Part shown: positions 15,055 to 23,070 of the stretch, piece after piece
Layout: the number at the start of each line of letters is the position of its first letter
How positions within the stretch are numbered: position 1 is the first letter of the stretch
NCBI GenBank assembly: GCA_900541575.1
Contig: UQKO01000041.1
Span: 1 to 23,123, forward strand
Direction: 5' to 3'
DNA: 23,123 nt
Origin: an uncultured Prevotella sp.
GTDB taxonomy: Bacteria > Bacteroidota > Bacteroidia > Bacteroidales > Bacteroidaceae
Made by a program: the position numbers and the translations under genes
Notes under the pieces: model-generated
Told to the model about the DNA's origin: nothing
Databases searched by the model: none
Seen by the model: only the letters and a program-made list of their open reading frames with translations

Positions 15055-15819
15055 TCAGAACTGCACGCGCAAGCCATCATAGGCAAGATGCACACCTTTC
15101 GGAAGTTCTTTCTCCACTTCTGCATGCAGGCCCATCTCATGGCTCATATGAACCAAATAAGCTTGTTTAGGTTGTACTTCCCCTATCAAGTGCAAAGCTT
15201 CTTCTAGTGTCTGATGCGAATGATGAAAAGTTTTCCGTAGCGCATTGACTACTAATACATTTAAACCATTTAATTTACTTTTTTCTTCATCTCTTATCAT
15301 GCTCATATCCGTGATATACGCCATATTTCCTATGCGATAGCCAAGGATTGGCATTTTATCATGCATCACACGGATTGGGCATACTTTCATGCCCAATATT
15401 TCCATGCATTCATTTCCTTGTAAAATATGCAACGAGATTTTTGGCACACCCGGATAGCGATGCTCAGCGAAGCAATAAGGCATACGTTGCTTTAAGCTCT
15501 CCGCACACAAATCATTGGCATAGATATCCATACTTTTCATGAATGTAAAAGGGCGAAGATCATCCAAACCACCCACATGGTCGTAATGTTCATGTGTTAG
15601 CAATACGGCATCAATCGGAGAGAATGATACAGAAAGTGCTTGCTGACGGAAATCAGGCCCACAATCAATCAAGATACGCCGTCCATCATCTGTCTCAACA
15701 AGAGCCGACGTACGCAACCGTTTATCATGAGAATCTTTCGACTGACACACCTTACACCGACAGCCTATCTGTGGCACCCCTGTACTCGTACCCGTTCCAA
15801 GAAATGTAATCGATGACAT
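15055..15819 (-). CDS. PhnP-like metallo-beta-lactamase-fold hydrolase
   Basis: Protein of 254 residues with the metallo-beta-lactamase fold and metal motif THEHYDHVGG (His76, His78, Asp80, His81), a further metal ligand region near VMHDKMP and AYITDMS, and C-terminal HMSHEMG. The N-terminal GTGTSTGVPQIGC with CRCKVC (Cys20, Cys22, Cys25) is the structural zinc site of the PhnP subgroup, phosphodiesterases that cleave cyclic phosphates of sugars or nucleosides. A C-P lyase cluster is absent, so the substrate is not phosphonate-related here, as is usual for Bacteroidetes homologues. It begins 6 nt after murB and is clearly in the same operon. Enzyme class is well supported, the substrate is unknown. 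Confidence 0.87.
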   Translation of the reverse strand: MSSITFLGTGTSTGVPQIGCRCKVCQSKDSHDKRLRTSALVETDDGRRILIDCGPDFRQQALSVSFSPIDAVLLTHEHYDHVGGLDDLRPFTFMKSMDIYANDLCAESLKQRMPYCFAEHRYPGVPKISLHILQGNECMEILGMKVCPIRVMHDKMPILGYRIGNMAYITDMSMIRDEEKSKLNGLNVLVVNALRKTFHHSHQTLEEALHLIGEVQPKQAYLVHMSHEMGLHAEVEKELPKGVHLAYDGLRVQF

Positions 15820-15825
15820 AAGAAT

Positions 15826-16827
15826 TTATTCTATGAAATTAGCCTCTGGATGGATATCTATTCCAAACTTTTCTTTTACACTTTGTCTTACAGCATCACT
15901 CAAGCGTACTATATCTTGTCCTGTAGCTCCGCCTAGATTAACAAGTACCAAAGCTTGTTTGCTATACACACCAGCCCGTCCAAGGCTCTTACCCTTCCAG
16001 CCGCATTGTTCTATCATCCAACCAGCAGGAATCTTCACGCCATCTGCCATTGGATAATGCGGCATTTTGGGATATTTCTTGAGCAGGGATTCAAATTTCT
16101 CCTGACCCACCACAGGATTCATAAAAAACGATCCTGCACTTCCTATTTCTTCTGGATCTGGGAGTTTGGCTCGACGTACATCGACTATAAGTTGGCGTAA
16201 ATTTTCTGCCGTTACCTTTTCTACAGCAATACCACGTACATCGAGTTCCCTACGAATGGCTCCATAATCTAAATCGGGATTAAAATTGAGAGAAAGGCGA
16301 TATACTACATGCGTTACAATGTACTGCCCCTGAAGTGCATGTTTAAACACACTACTTCTATATGCATATTCACACTCATCATGACAAAATACGCGCTTAC
16401 GTCCTGTGGCAACTTCTATGGTTTCTACAGAGCTTATTCGCTGACCAGCCTCCACACCATAAGCACCAATATTTTGTACTGCACTTGCCCCCACTTCACC
16501 TGGAATAAGTGAAAGATTTTCTAATCCATAATATCCATGAGCCACGCAATAAGCCACAAAATCATCCCATACCACACCAGCGCCAATTCTGAGCCACACT
16601 TCATTTTCCGTACGCTTCACTTCTTCGTACGAACGGATGCAAGAATGCAACACGACGCCATCGTAATCGTTTACAAAAAGCAGATTACTCCCACCTCCTA
16701 TTTGAAGCCATCGGTCACCTCTCACGTGAGGAAGAATTGCAATCAACTCATCCACGCTATTATACTCTATAAACTCTCGGCATTTTGCATCTATGCCAAA
16801 TGTGTTGTGATGTAGAAGTGAATACAT
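15826..16827 (-). CDS. murB: UDP-N-acetylenolpyruvoylglucosamine reductase
   Basis: Protein of 333 residues that reduces UDP-GlcNAc-enolpyruvate to UDP-MurNAc with NADPH and FAD in peptidoglycan precursor synthesis (cytoplasm). FAD-binding features are IGGGSNLLF (43-51) and LSLIPGEVGASAVQNIGAYG (106-124). The catalytic Ser233 is in SAGSFFMNP and the conserved Glu328 in HPEANFIE. YAYRSSVFK at 154-162 and the overall length mark it as a type I MurB, like that of E. coli. The short leader NTFGIDA is also typical. It is followed after 6 nt by the PhnP-like hydrolase. Upstream, 16828-17024, I see no perfect promoter, only TAATTTG near 16860, one base short of the consensus, and weak inverted repeats such as CTTGCGT (16870-16876) with ACGCAAG (16922-16928). 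Confidence 0.96.
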   Translation of the reverse strand: MYSLLHHNTFGIDAKCREFIEYNSVDELIAILPHVRGDRWLQIGGGSNLLFVNDYDGVVLHSCIRSYEEVKRTENEVWLRIGAGVVWDDFVAYCVAHGYYGLENLSLIPGEVGASAVQNIGAYGVEAGQRISSVETIEVATGRKRVFCHDECEYAYRSSVFKHALQGQYIVTHVVYRLSLNFNPDLDYGAIRRELDVRGIAVEKVTAENLRQLIVDVRRAKLPDPEEIGSAGSFFMNPVVGQEKFESLLKKYPKMPHYPMADGVKIPAGWMIEQCGWKGKSLGRAGVYSKQALVLVNLGGATGQDIVRLSDAVRQSVKEKFGIDIHPEANFIE

Positions 16828-17024
16828 ATTTATTTTAAATCGTTATTATCTCAAATTATTTGACTGATGCTTGCGTTACGTTATATAAGGGAATGCATAT
16901 CCCTATCTTAGAACAACAACCACGCAAGTATTACGTATTTAGCAACTATCTAATTACTAACTCAAGCTTCGGTTCCAGTTCGTTCTTTCTAAACCCAAAA
17001 CTTCAATTATTATTTGTTTACTAA

Positions 17025-17840
17025 CTAATTCTCAAGCCTTTCTAGCATCCAAGTTTTACCTTTCCTGACGAATGTAAGAGAACACCCCATGCCTGCTCCT
17101 TGACTGCAAATCATCAGTACACGGCGGTTAGCATTCCCATAGCTCTGACCATAGTTTATATTGGTAATGGTTCCCGAGGGAAGATGCGGCCGATAGTCCG
17201 GCCATTGATTCACATCGAGCAAGCCTTCTATATTCTGGAAATTATCGTAATCATAAGTCTTGAAATAAAAGGGATTTAAGATGTGCTTCTTTTGATACGC
17301 CATGCTAGTGGAGAAGTGGCGATAAAAACTATAGAAATCGCTATTAATATTTTTGTCCATTCTATGTTGATCTATACCTGTGAGACGCCATTGTCCGTCT
17401 ATCTTGTTGAAGATATATTGCTTTACTCTTTGCTTATTAAGGTAGACCCATTCCACCACAACATGACGCAATGTTGTATCTTTCTCTGCTTTCACAGAAC
17501 GAGCATTGTCAAAGATTAAAGTATACACATCTTGTTTGACATAAAGATGATCAAATTTCCAATCTTTAGCTTGTATAGGAGTATTTTCACCATCCACAAC
17601 ATTGGCTAACGGAAATTGTATCCTTTCGTTCTGAAAGCGTGGATTACGCATGAAAGAATAGATAAAATCATCAAACAATCCATCTGCTGCCTTGGGGGGA
17701 GACACCACGCTATCAGTCGCCAAGCTATCTTTCTTAACATCCACAGTATCAACTGTTTTTTGCTCTGCATCTGATGTTTTCATTTTATTACAAGCCACCA
17801 GAAACATTAGCATCATCAAACCAAAAACTATACGTTTCAT
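17025..17840 (-). CDS. DUF4348 family lipoprotein
   Basis: Protein of 271 residues from the ATG at 17840. The frame extends to a TTG at 17861 but MKRIVFGLMMLMFLVACNKM is a complete lipoprotein signal with lipobox LVAC and lipidated Cys17. A Ser/Asp/Lys-rich linker reaches residue 50 or so, then the folded part starts at LFDDFIYSFMRNPRFQNERI, a pattern I recall for DUF4348, found in Bacteroidales and of unknown function. Three further Cys residues occur near the C-terminus (MICSQGAGMGCS). It is a single gene on the minus strand with its own promoter, divergent from rfbA. The envelope location is read from the signal; the family name is from recall. Confidence 0.82.
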   Translation of the reverse strand: MKRIVFGLMMLMFLVACNKMKTSDAEQKTVDTVDVKKDSLATDSVVSPPKAADGLFDDFIYSFMRNPRFQNERIQFPLANVVDGENTPIQAKDWKFDHLYVKQDVYTLIFDNARSVKAEKDTTLRHVVVEWVYLNKQRVKQYIFNKIDGQWRLTGIDQHRMDKNINSDFYSFYRHFSTSMAYQKKHILNPFYFKTYDYDNFQNIEGLLDVNQWPDYRPHLPSGTITNINYGQSYGNANRRVLMICSQGAGMGCSLTFVRKGKTWMLERLEN

Positions 17841-17865
17841 GTCATTATTTCTTTTAATCAAGAAG

Positions 17866-17873
17866 CAAAAATA
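17866..17873 (-). promoter_or_regulatory. Promoter -7 element for the DUF4348 gene
   Basis: On the minus strand TATTTTTG (17873-17866) fits TAnnTTTG, and the ATG at 17840 would follow a leader of roughly 20 nt. No good -33 TTTG is present at the expected distance, so support is partial. Confidence 0.45.
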
Positions 17874-18084
17874 AGACTTTTAAATATAAGTTGGTCACAT
17901 TTGTTCATCTTTTTCATCTATTCCACGTATTTTAAAAGATTCTATCACTGGATTTAGTCAAGGCGGGCTGAATTATCGTGCAAGTCGAATGCAATCAAGC
18001 TTGCTACTAACAGACAAAATGAATACACAATCTTAAAATCGTCAGTTTAAAAGATAATAAGCTACGAATATTATAAAAAAACAT

Positions 18085-18092
18085 TACCTTTG
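18085..18092 (+). promoter_or_regulatory. Promoter -7 element for rfbA
   Basis: TACCTTTG at 18085-18092, followed by CA, is a perfect -7 TAnnTTTG element. A -33 TTTG is not evident. Transcription from here would give a leader of about 150 nt before the rfbA ATG at 18250, and that leader would contain the GGTGGTTCT hairpin at 18141-18176. Confidence 0.5.
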
Positions 18093-18140
18093 CATATTGA
18101 CAAGTATACCAAAGTGGACGAACATCCCTTATACTTATAA

Positions 18141-18176
18141 GGTGGTTCTATAAATTCTGATGATAGGAGAGCCACC
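18141..18176 (+). repeat. GGTGGTTCT hairpin element, copy 1
   Basis: GGTGGTTCT (18141-18149) pairs with AGAGCCACC (18168-18176) over 9 bp with one G-U pair and an 18-nt loop. Its first 15 bases, GGTGGTTCTATAAAT, are identical to those of the hairpin at 22534-22548. It lies in the predicted 5' leader of rfbA. The outer flanks (TTATA before, TATATAA after) partly extend the symmetry. Confidence 0.65.
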
Positions 18177-18249
18177 CTATATAATATATAAAGGACGACC
18201 ACACTTATACGAATTTTTACTAACACACTTTCCTAATACTCATCAATAT

Positions 18250-19155
18250 ATGAAAGGAATTGTATTGGCGGGCGGAAGCGGCACACGTCTCTACCCTATC
18301 ACAAAAGGAATCAGTAAGCAGCTCATACCTATATTCGACAAACCGATGGTATACTATCCCATCTCGGTATTAATGCTCGCAGGCATTCGCGACATTCTGA
18401 TTATCTCCACGCCACAAGACATGCCTAGCTTCCAACGACTGTTGGGAGATGGTTCCGACTTCGGCATTCGTCTGCAATACGCCGTTCAGCCCTCACCCGA
18501 TGGATTGGCGCAAGCTTTTATTATCGGCAAAGAATTTATTGGCAATGATAGCGTATGTCTTGTCTTGGGCGACAACATTTTCCATGGTAGCAACTTTGCC
18601 ACTTTGCTGAGAGGTGCAGTGAAGAGAGCCGAAGAAGAAGAATTGGCCACCGTATTTGGTTATCGAGTGAACGACCCTGAACGCTATGGTGTGGTTGAAT
18701 TTAACGAAGAAGGGAAGGCTGTAAGCATTGAAGAGAAGCCCCAACAACCCAAATCAAACTATGCCGTAGTGGGACTTTATTTTTATCCCAACAAAGTGGT
18801 CAACATAGCAGAGAATATTAAGCCATCTGCACGTGGCGAATTAGAGATAACAACCGTCAACCAGCGTTTCCTAGACGACAACCAACTTATGGTGCAGACC
18901 CTCGGCATTGGTTTCGCATGGCTTGATACTGGCACGCACGACAGTTTGAGTGAGGCTTCCACCTTTATTGAGGTGATTGAAAAGCGTACCGGACTGAAAG
19001 TGGCTTGTCTGGAAGGCATTGGACTAAAGAATGGTTGGGTAAGCCCTAAACGTGTGCGAGAACAAGCCCTCCCAATGTCAAAGAATCAATACGGGCAATA
19101 TTTGCTAAAACTTGCCGACGAGTATGCCGAAGCTGCAAAAGAAGGAAAGCCCTAA
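18250..19155 (+). CDS. rfbA: Glucose-1-phosphate thymidylyltransferase
   Basis: Protein of 301 residues that makes dTDP-glucose from glucose-1-phosphate and dTTP, the first step toward dTDP-rhamnose and other deoxysugars for surface polysaccharide. The nucleotide-binding loop GIVLAGGSGTRLYP (3-16) starts right at the N-terminus, so the ATG at 18250 is chosen over the longer frame from 18160, which would add 30 unrelated residues and begin inside the hairpin element. Other hallmarks are KPMVYYPI, LGDNIFHG, IEEKP and GFAWLDTGTHDSL. The C-terminus is about ten residues longer than in typical RmlA (EYAEAAKEGKP). The partner genes rfbB, rfbC and rfbD do not follow; the next genes are unrelated. 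Confidence 0.95.
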   Translation: MKGIVLAGGSGTRLYPITKGISKQLIPIFDKPMVYYPISVLMLAGIRDILIISTPQDMPSFQRLLGDGSDFGIRLQYAVQPSPDGLAQAFIIGKEFIGNDSVCLVLGDNIFHGSNFATLLRGAVKRAEEEELATVFGYRVNDPERYGVVEFNEEGKAVSIEEKPQQPKSNYAVVGLYFYPNKVVNIAENIKPSARGELEITTVNQRFLDDNQLMVQTLGIGFAWLDTGTHDSLSEASTFIEVIEKRTGLKVACLEGIGLKNGWVSPKRVREQALPMSKNQYGQYLLKLADEYAEAAKEGKP

Positions 19156-19323
19156 CAAAGGCTGACTTTTGAGAAAAAGCATGTTAGCAACAAACAGTCC
19201 TCTATTTCTTCGATAAAAGATAATTTCTCTCGAGAAGAAAGCTACCATACGATACTACTCAGAGATTTTTCCTCCTTGAGTATCTTCTCAGAGAAATATC
19301 TAAACTTCCAATCTATAATAGTC

Positions 19324-19755
19324 ATGATTATCGCAGTAGATTTTGACGGCACCATTGTAGAACATAAATATCCTGCCATCGGCAAGGAGATTCCTTTTGC
19401 CACTGCTAGCCTACGCCAACTCATTCAAGATGGACACAAACTCATCCTTTGGAGCGTACGCGAAGGCGATTTGCTTGAAGAAGCCGTAAAGTGGTGTGAA
19501 CAACGCGGTGTACGCTTCTATGCCGTAAATGCGGATATCGACGAAGATGCAACTTCTCATCAAGGCATAGCTCACTATAGCCGAAAGATAAAAGCAGATA
19601 TGTTTATCGACGATCGCAACATTGGTGGACTTCCCGATTGGGGTACCATCTACCAACTAATCTCGACAAAGAAAACGTATGCACAGATGATAGAAGAATA
19701 TGCTTCTAATCAACCGCACACACAAAATACGAAAAAGGCTTGGTGGAAATTTTAG
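19324..19755 (+). CDS. Small HAD-superfamily phosphohydrolase
   Basis: Protein of 143 residues from the ATG at 19324; a longer frame from 19276 adds residues before the catalytic strand and is unlikely. It begins with HAD motif I, AVDFDGT, with nucleophile Asp6 and general acid Asp8. A motif II Ser follows in LWSVREG (Ser44), and the motif IV acids are Asp96-Asp97 in FIDDRN. There is essentially no cap domain, so it is a minimal (C0-type) HAD, similar to structural-genomics targets from Bacteroides thetaiotaomicron. The substrate is unknown; capless HADs often act on large substrates or protein and sugar phosphates. It lies 168 nt after rfbA in a gap with several weak symmetric stretches (for example TCTCTCGAGAAG near 19225) and 76 nt before nnr. 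Confidence 0.85.
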   Translation: MIIAVDFDGTIVEHKYPAIGKEIPFATASLRQLIQDGHKLILWSVREGDLLEEAVKWCEQRGVRFYAVNADIDEDATSHQGIAHYSRKIKADMFIDDRNIGGLPDWGTIYQLISTKKTYAQMIEEYASNQPHTQNTKKAWWKF

Positions 19756-19831
19756 GTATGCAACAAATACCTCCTCCTAGTGCCCCCACATACAAACCAA
19801 CCATTAGATTCTATCACAACCGCCATAGATT

Positions 19832-21391
19832 ATGAAATTGCCTAACGCACATCAAATGAAAGACTTGGATGCTTACACCATCCAAGAACAGGAGATTTCT
19901 TCTGCCCAATTGATGGAAAGAGCTGCAAATCAAGTAGCCCATTTCATATTTTCCCATTACTCAGAAAAAGCACGTCCTATCATCATCTTTTCAGGACCAG
20001 GAAACAATGGCGGAGACGGCTTAGCGGTAGCACGTATTCTCAGCAAGGCTGGCTACGAAAGCATACAAGCATTCCTCTTTAATACAAACAATACCCTAAG
20101 CAATGATTGCGAGATAAATGCTAAGCGTTTGCAAGAGGAATGCCCGCAAGTGGAGTTTACCGAAGTGCAACAACAATTTGAAGCCCCAGAACTTTCACAA
20201 GACACGCTGATCATCGATGCTCTTTTTGGCACAGGGCTCAACAAGCCCCTTGGTGGAGGGTATGCAGCCTTGGTAAAATTTATCAATGCAGCTCATAGCG
20301 ATGTAGTAAGCATTGACATGCCCTCAGGACTGATGTGTGAAGACAATACATACAATTCACCCTCGGCGATTGTTCGTGCAACATACACGCTCACACTCGG
20401 ACTTCCCAAACTCTCTCTGCTACTTCCTGACAGTCAGCCCTACGTTGGACAGGCTTTCACGCTCAATATAAACCTTTCTGAAAAGAAAATAAGCGAAATC
20501 GATTCACCTTTTCAGATTATAGAAAAATGGCAAATCAAAAGACTTCTAAAAAAACGCCCAGCTTTTGGCCATAAAGGAACTTTTGGCACAGCCCTACTAA
20601 TAGCAGGACAATATGGTATGGCTGGAGCCGCCATCTTAGCAGCAAAAGCTTGCCTAAAGTCAGGGGTAGGTAAGATTGTGGTACACACTCCAATCCTAAA
20701 CAACAATATACTGCAAATTGCTGTACCCGAAGCCATACTCGAACACGATGAAGATAATCGCATATTTACAACCCCTACGCTAATTGAATCTTTTCAAGCA
20801 TTGGCTATCGGCCCAGGATTAGGTCAAGACAAACGAACAGCCTTGGCATTTATCGAACAAACGAGCCACACGGAAGCGCCACTGATTATCGACGCAGATG
20901 GTATCAACATCTTAGGAAGTCACAAAGGATGGATCTCACAGATTCCACAACAGACTATCCTAACACCTCATCCCAAAGAAATGCAGCGCCTTGGCATTTG
21001 CAATAGCGACTCTTATAGCATCCTACTTGAAGCTATCAACATGGCGCAGCGTCATCGATTCTTCATCTGTCTAAAAGGTCACTACACAGCTATCTGTACG
21101 CCCGAAGGAAAAGTCTACTTCAATCCTACTGGAAATTCTGGCATGGCCACAGCTGGAAGTGGAGATGTGTTAACAGGCATCATTCTAAGCCTAATTGCAC
21201 AAGGCTACAACCAAGAAGATGCTTGCTTACTTGGCATCTACCTCCACGGACTTGCAGGCAACTATGCCGCTATGGCGCTTGGCGAACAATCCGTTGTTGC
21301 TTCCGACCTTATTGCCTATTTACCCGAAGCATTTAAAGCTTTAGAGGCTCCCAGCACAGACGAAGATACTAATTCTATAAAGGCTCTATAA
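19832..21391 (+). CDS. nnr: Bifunctional NAD(P)H-hydrate repair enzyme Nnr
   Basis: Protein of 519 residues fusing two repair activities for NADH and NADPH damaged by hydration. The N-terminal YjeF_N domain (about 1-215) epimerises R- to S-NAD(P)H-hydrate and shows GPGNNGGDGLAVARIL (55-70), Asp129 in IIDALFGTG and SIDMPSGL. The C-terminal ribokinase-like domain (about 235-500) is the ADP-dependent dehydratase, with GHKGTFGTALLIAG, GPGLG (327-331), TPHPKE (378-383) and AGSGDVLTG with catalytic Asp445. Length and domain order are normal for the fused bacterial enzyme. It acts in the cytoplasm. The downstream DUF4831 gene starts after only 26 nt, so they are likely co-transcribed, though no functional link is evident. 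Confidence 0.96.
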   Translation: MKLPNAHQMKDLDAYTIQEQEISSAQLMERAANQVAHFIFSHYSEKARPIIIFSGPGNNGGDGLAVARILSKAGYESIQAFLFNTNNTLSNDCEINAKRLQEECPQVEFTEVQQQFEAPELSQDTLIIDALFGTGLNKPLGGGYAALVKFINAAHSDVVSIDMPSGLMCEDNTYNSPSAIVRATYTLTLGLPKLSLLLPDSQPYVGQAFTLNINLSEKKISEIDSPFQIIEKWQIKRLLKKRPAFGHKGTFGTALLIAGQYGMAGAAILAAKACLKSGVGKIVVHTPILNNNILQIAVPEAILEHDEDNRIFTTPTLIESFQALAIGPGLGQDKRTALAFIEQTSHTEAPLIIDADGINILGSHKGWISQIPQQTILTPHPKEMQRLGICNSDSYSILLEAINMAQRHRFFICLKGHYTAICTPEGKVYFNPTGNSGMATAGSGDVLTGIILSLIAQGYNQEDACLLGIYLHGLAGNYAAMALGEQSVVASDLIAYLPEAFKALEAPSTDEDTNSIKAL

Positions 21392-21417
21392 ATACGAATC
21401 TATAAATTCTTCTCGAT

Positions 21418-22500
21418 ATGAAACAAAAACTGCTCTCTATAGCTCTCCTTTTGGCAAGCATAACACCCTGCGTGGCTCAGACCGAAGTAACGACTTATCA
21501 GCCTGGCATTACAGAAGACGGCATTACATATTTCTTGCCCAACACACAGATTCGCGTAGTGGTCACTGCTACCAAGACCCATTTTGAGCCGGGAGAGTTT
21601 TGCAACTATGCCGAACGATTCCTACGCTTGAAAAATGTTACACTGACTGCTTATGACCTGTGGCAGATTGAAAATATAAAACTTTATTCTTTCGGCACAG
21701 CCAACAAGGGACAAGCTTACAGCATCAAAATGAAGCAGAAGACATCAGCGCCTTTAGTAAGTCTTTCACCCGATGGACGTTTGCTTGCCATCAATGACAA
21801 AGTAACACTCACCGACAACAATCTTCCTACTACATCTGTCACCCGCAACGAAAGCAAAAAGCAGAATACAGAGGACTTCAAAACTGAAGAAATCCTTTCT
21901 GCTGGCAGCACCGAAAAAATGGCAGAACTAACTGCCAACGAAATTTATGACATACGCGAGAACCGTGGTTTACTCACTAAAGGACAAGCCGACTTTATGC
22001 CGAAAGACGGAGAGCAACTCAAACTCATGCTTGCCAATCTCGACACTCAAGAAGAAGGTCTGTTACAACTCTTCCGCGGTACGAGCAACAAAGAAACTCA
22101 CGTGTTAGCTTTCGACATCACGCCCACACAGGATATAGAAAAGCAAGTACTATTCAACTTCTCCAAATACCTAGGCGTGGTAGACAATGACGACCCTGCT
22201 GGCACACCTGTTTACTTCAGTGTAAAAGACTTAAAAACGCTGCCTGCCGTCAACGTAAACCCCAACGCGAAAGCGAAAAAGGAAAGTGAAGACTTGCGCT
22301 ATATTGTGCCAAGTCGCGCAGAAATCAAAGTATTCACCGATAACAAAGAATTTGTCTCTCAATCTTTCCCTGTGGCACAATTTGGTAGAGTAGAGCATTT
22401 GGGAGGCGAATTGTTCAACAAGAAGAATACCACAAGCGTCCAACTCAATCCCACCACAGGTGGTATCTATAAAATCAAAGCAGAAAATCCCGACAAATAA
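21418..22500 (+). CDS. DUF4831 family secreted protein
   Basis: Protein of 360 residues. The N-terminus MKQKLLSIALLLASITPCVAQ is a signal peptide with probable cleavage after VAQ, so the protein is exported. The mature part contains TYFLPNTQIRVVVTATKTHFEPGEFCNYAERFL early on, a pattern I recall for DUF4831, a Bacteroidales family of unknown function. No catalytic motif, membrane segment or repeat is visible. Charged, low-complexity stretches occur at about 143-160 (ESKKQNTEDFKTEE). It follows nnr by 26 nt. Downstream is a hairpin that might end the transcript, although no T-run follows it. The family name is from recall. Confidence 0.8.
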   Translation: MKQKLLSIALLLASITPCVAQTEVTTYQPGITEDGITYFLPNTQIRVVVTATKTHFEPGEFCNYAERFLRLKNVTLTAYDLWQIENIKLYSFGTANKGQAYSIKMKQKTSAPLVSLSPDGRLLAINDKVTLTDNNLPTTSVTRNESKKQNTEDFKTEEILSAGSTEKMAELTANEIYDIRENRGLLTKGQADFMPKDGEQLKLMLANLDTQEEGLLQLFRGTSNKETHVLAFDITPTQDIEKQVLFNFSKYLGVVDNDDPAGTPVYFSVKDLKTLPAVNVNPNAKAKKESEDLRYIVPSRAEIKVFTDNKEFVSQSFPVAQFGRVEHLGGELFNKKNTTSVQLNPTTGGIYKIKAENPDK

Positions 22501-22530
22501 AACAACTATCACTGAATATAAGTTACCTAG

Positions 22531-22566
22531 GGGGTGGTTCTATAAATATTTTTTTAGAACTACCCC
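22531..22566 (+). repeat. GGTGGTTCT hairpin element, copy 2
   Basis: GGGGTGGTTCTA (22531-22542) pairs with TAGAACTACCCC (22555-22566) over 12 bp with one G-A mismatch, around a 12-nt AT-only loop containing a T-run. It shares GGTGGTTCTATAAAT with the element at 18141. It sits between the DUF4831 gene and the DUF721 gene, ending 27 nt before the latter's ATG. It could act as a leader hairpin, a weak terminator or both. Confidence 0.7.
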
Positions 22567-22592
22567 TCCTACTTTCAAAGCAGCCCTCCATC

Positions 22593-22883
22593 ATGGAACG
22601 AAGAAAAGAAGAAAATATCGGCAATGTGATTATGCGCTTCTTGCGCCAATCGCAATTAGAATCGCCCCTCAACGAATACCGACTAATGCAAGCTTGGAGC
22701 GAGATTGTAAGTAGCAGCGTTTATCAACAAACTCGCCAACTAAGCATTCGCAACCAAACGTTACACGTATCCTTAGCTTCTGCCGCTATCCGTACAGAAT
22801 TATTCATGCGCCGTGCAGAACTCGTACGCCAACTCAATCAAAAAGTGGGCGCACAAGTAATCACAGACATTGCTCTTTCATAG
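22593..22883 (+). CDS. DUF721 (DciA-like) protein
   Basis: Protein of 96 residues belonging to the DUF721 family, whose better-studied members (DciA) load the replicative helicase DnaB in bacteria lacking DnaC. Family features are the N-terminal helix IGNVIMRFLRQ, the LMQAWSEIVSSSVYQQT stretch around residues 30-47 and the beta-rich RNQTLHVSLASAAIRTEL with the following helix LVRQLNQKVG. This is the short, single-domain form usual in Bacteroidetes, without the long extra N-terminus of some DciA proteins. Helicase loading is a family inference and is not shown by the sequence. It is preceded by the GGTGGTTCT hairpin copy 2 and is convergent with the tRNA genes. Confidence 0.82.
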   Translation: MERRKEENIGNVIMRFLRQSQLESPLNEYRLMQAWSEIVSSSVYQQTRQLSIRNQTLHVSLASAAIRTELFMRRAELVRQLNQKVGAQVITDIALS

Positions 22884-22905
22884 ATTCTAAAAAAGCAATA
22901 ACAAC

Positions 22906-22931
22906 AAAAAAGGTTTGCCATTGGCAAACCT
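22906..22931 (-). terminator. Terminator of the tRNA-Val genes
   Basis: Read on the minus strand, the perfect inverted repeat AGGTTTGCCA-A-TGGCAAACCT (22931-22911) is followed by TTTTTT, a typical rho-independent terminator placed just after the tRNA. On the plus strand no T-run follows, so it would not efficiently stop transcription from the DUF721 gene. Confidence 0.85.
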
Positions 22932-22938
22932 AATAACG

Positions 22939-23013
22939 TGGGCGTTGACGGATTCGAACCGCCGACCCTCTGCTTGTAAGGCAGATGCTCTGAACCAGCT
23001 GAGCTAAACGCCC
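22939..23013 (-). tRNA. tRNA-Val (anticodon UAC)
   Basis: A 75-nt cloverleaf on the minus strand. Acceptor GGGCGTT pairs with AACGCCC, the discriminator base is A (22939), the D-stem is GCTC/GAGC, the anticodon stem is TCTGC/GCAGA with loop CTTACAA giving anticodon TAC (plus-strand gta at 22976-22978), and the T-arm loop is TTCGAAT. CCA is not encoded. It reads GUA and related valine codons. It lies upstream of a terminator and downstream of an identical copy. Confidence 0.97.
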
Positions 23014-23070
23014 GTATAAAAAGAAAGCACTAAGACTTCCTCCTTGTTTAACCTTTAACTATTACTTAGG

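Larger units (their letters stand above)
17841..18249. other. Divergent intergenic region between DUF4348 gene and rfbA
   Basis: These 409 nt have no credible gene. They hold the minus-strand promoter element at 17866-17873, the rfbA promoter element at 18085-18092 and the GGTGGTTCT hairpin at 18141-18176. Between them, 17961-18004 is more GC-rich than its surroundings and contains GCAAG (17980-17984) with CTTGC (18000-18004) as a weak stem around AATGCAATC. It has the look of a decayed dispersed repeat, but I cannot show further copies in this window. Confidence 0.6.

Noticed and set aside
8053..17840. A new envelope-defence or biosynthetic gene system in the minus-strand block
   Set aside because: Each gene is a known housekeeping or lineage-typical gene, and there are no nuclease, NTPase, modification or transport partners that would suggest a separate system.
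18160..18249. N-terminal extension of rfbA by 30 residues
   Set aside because: The family starts directly with the nucleotide-binding loop, the extension is unlike any known domain, and its ATG falls inside the hairpin element.
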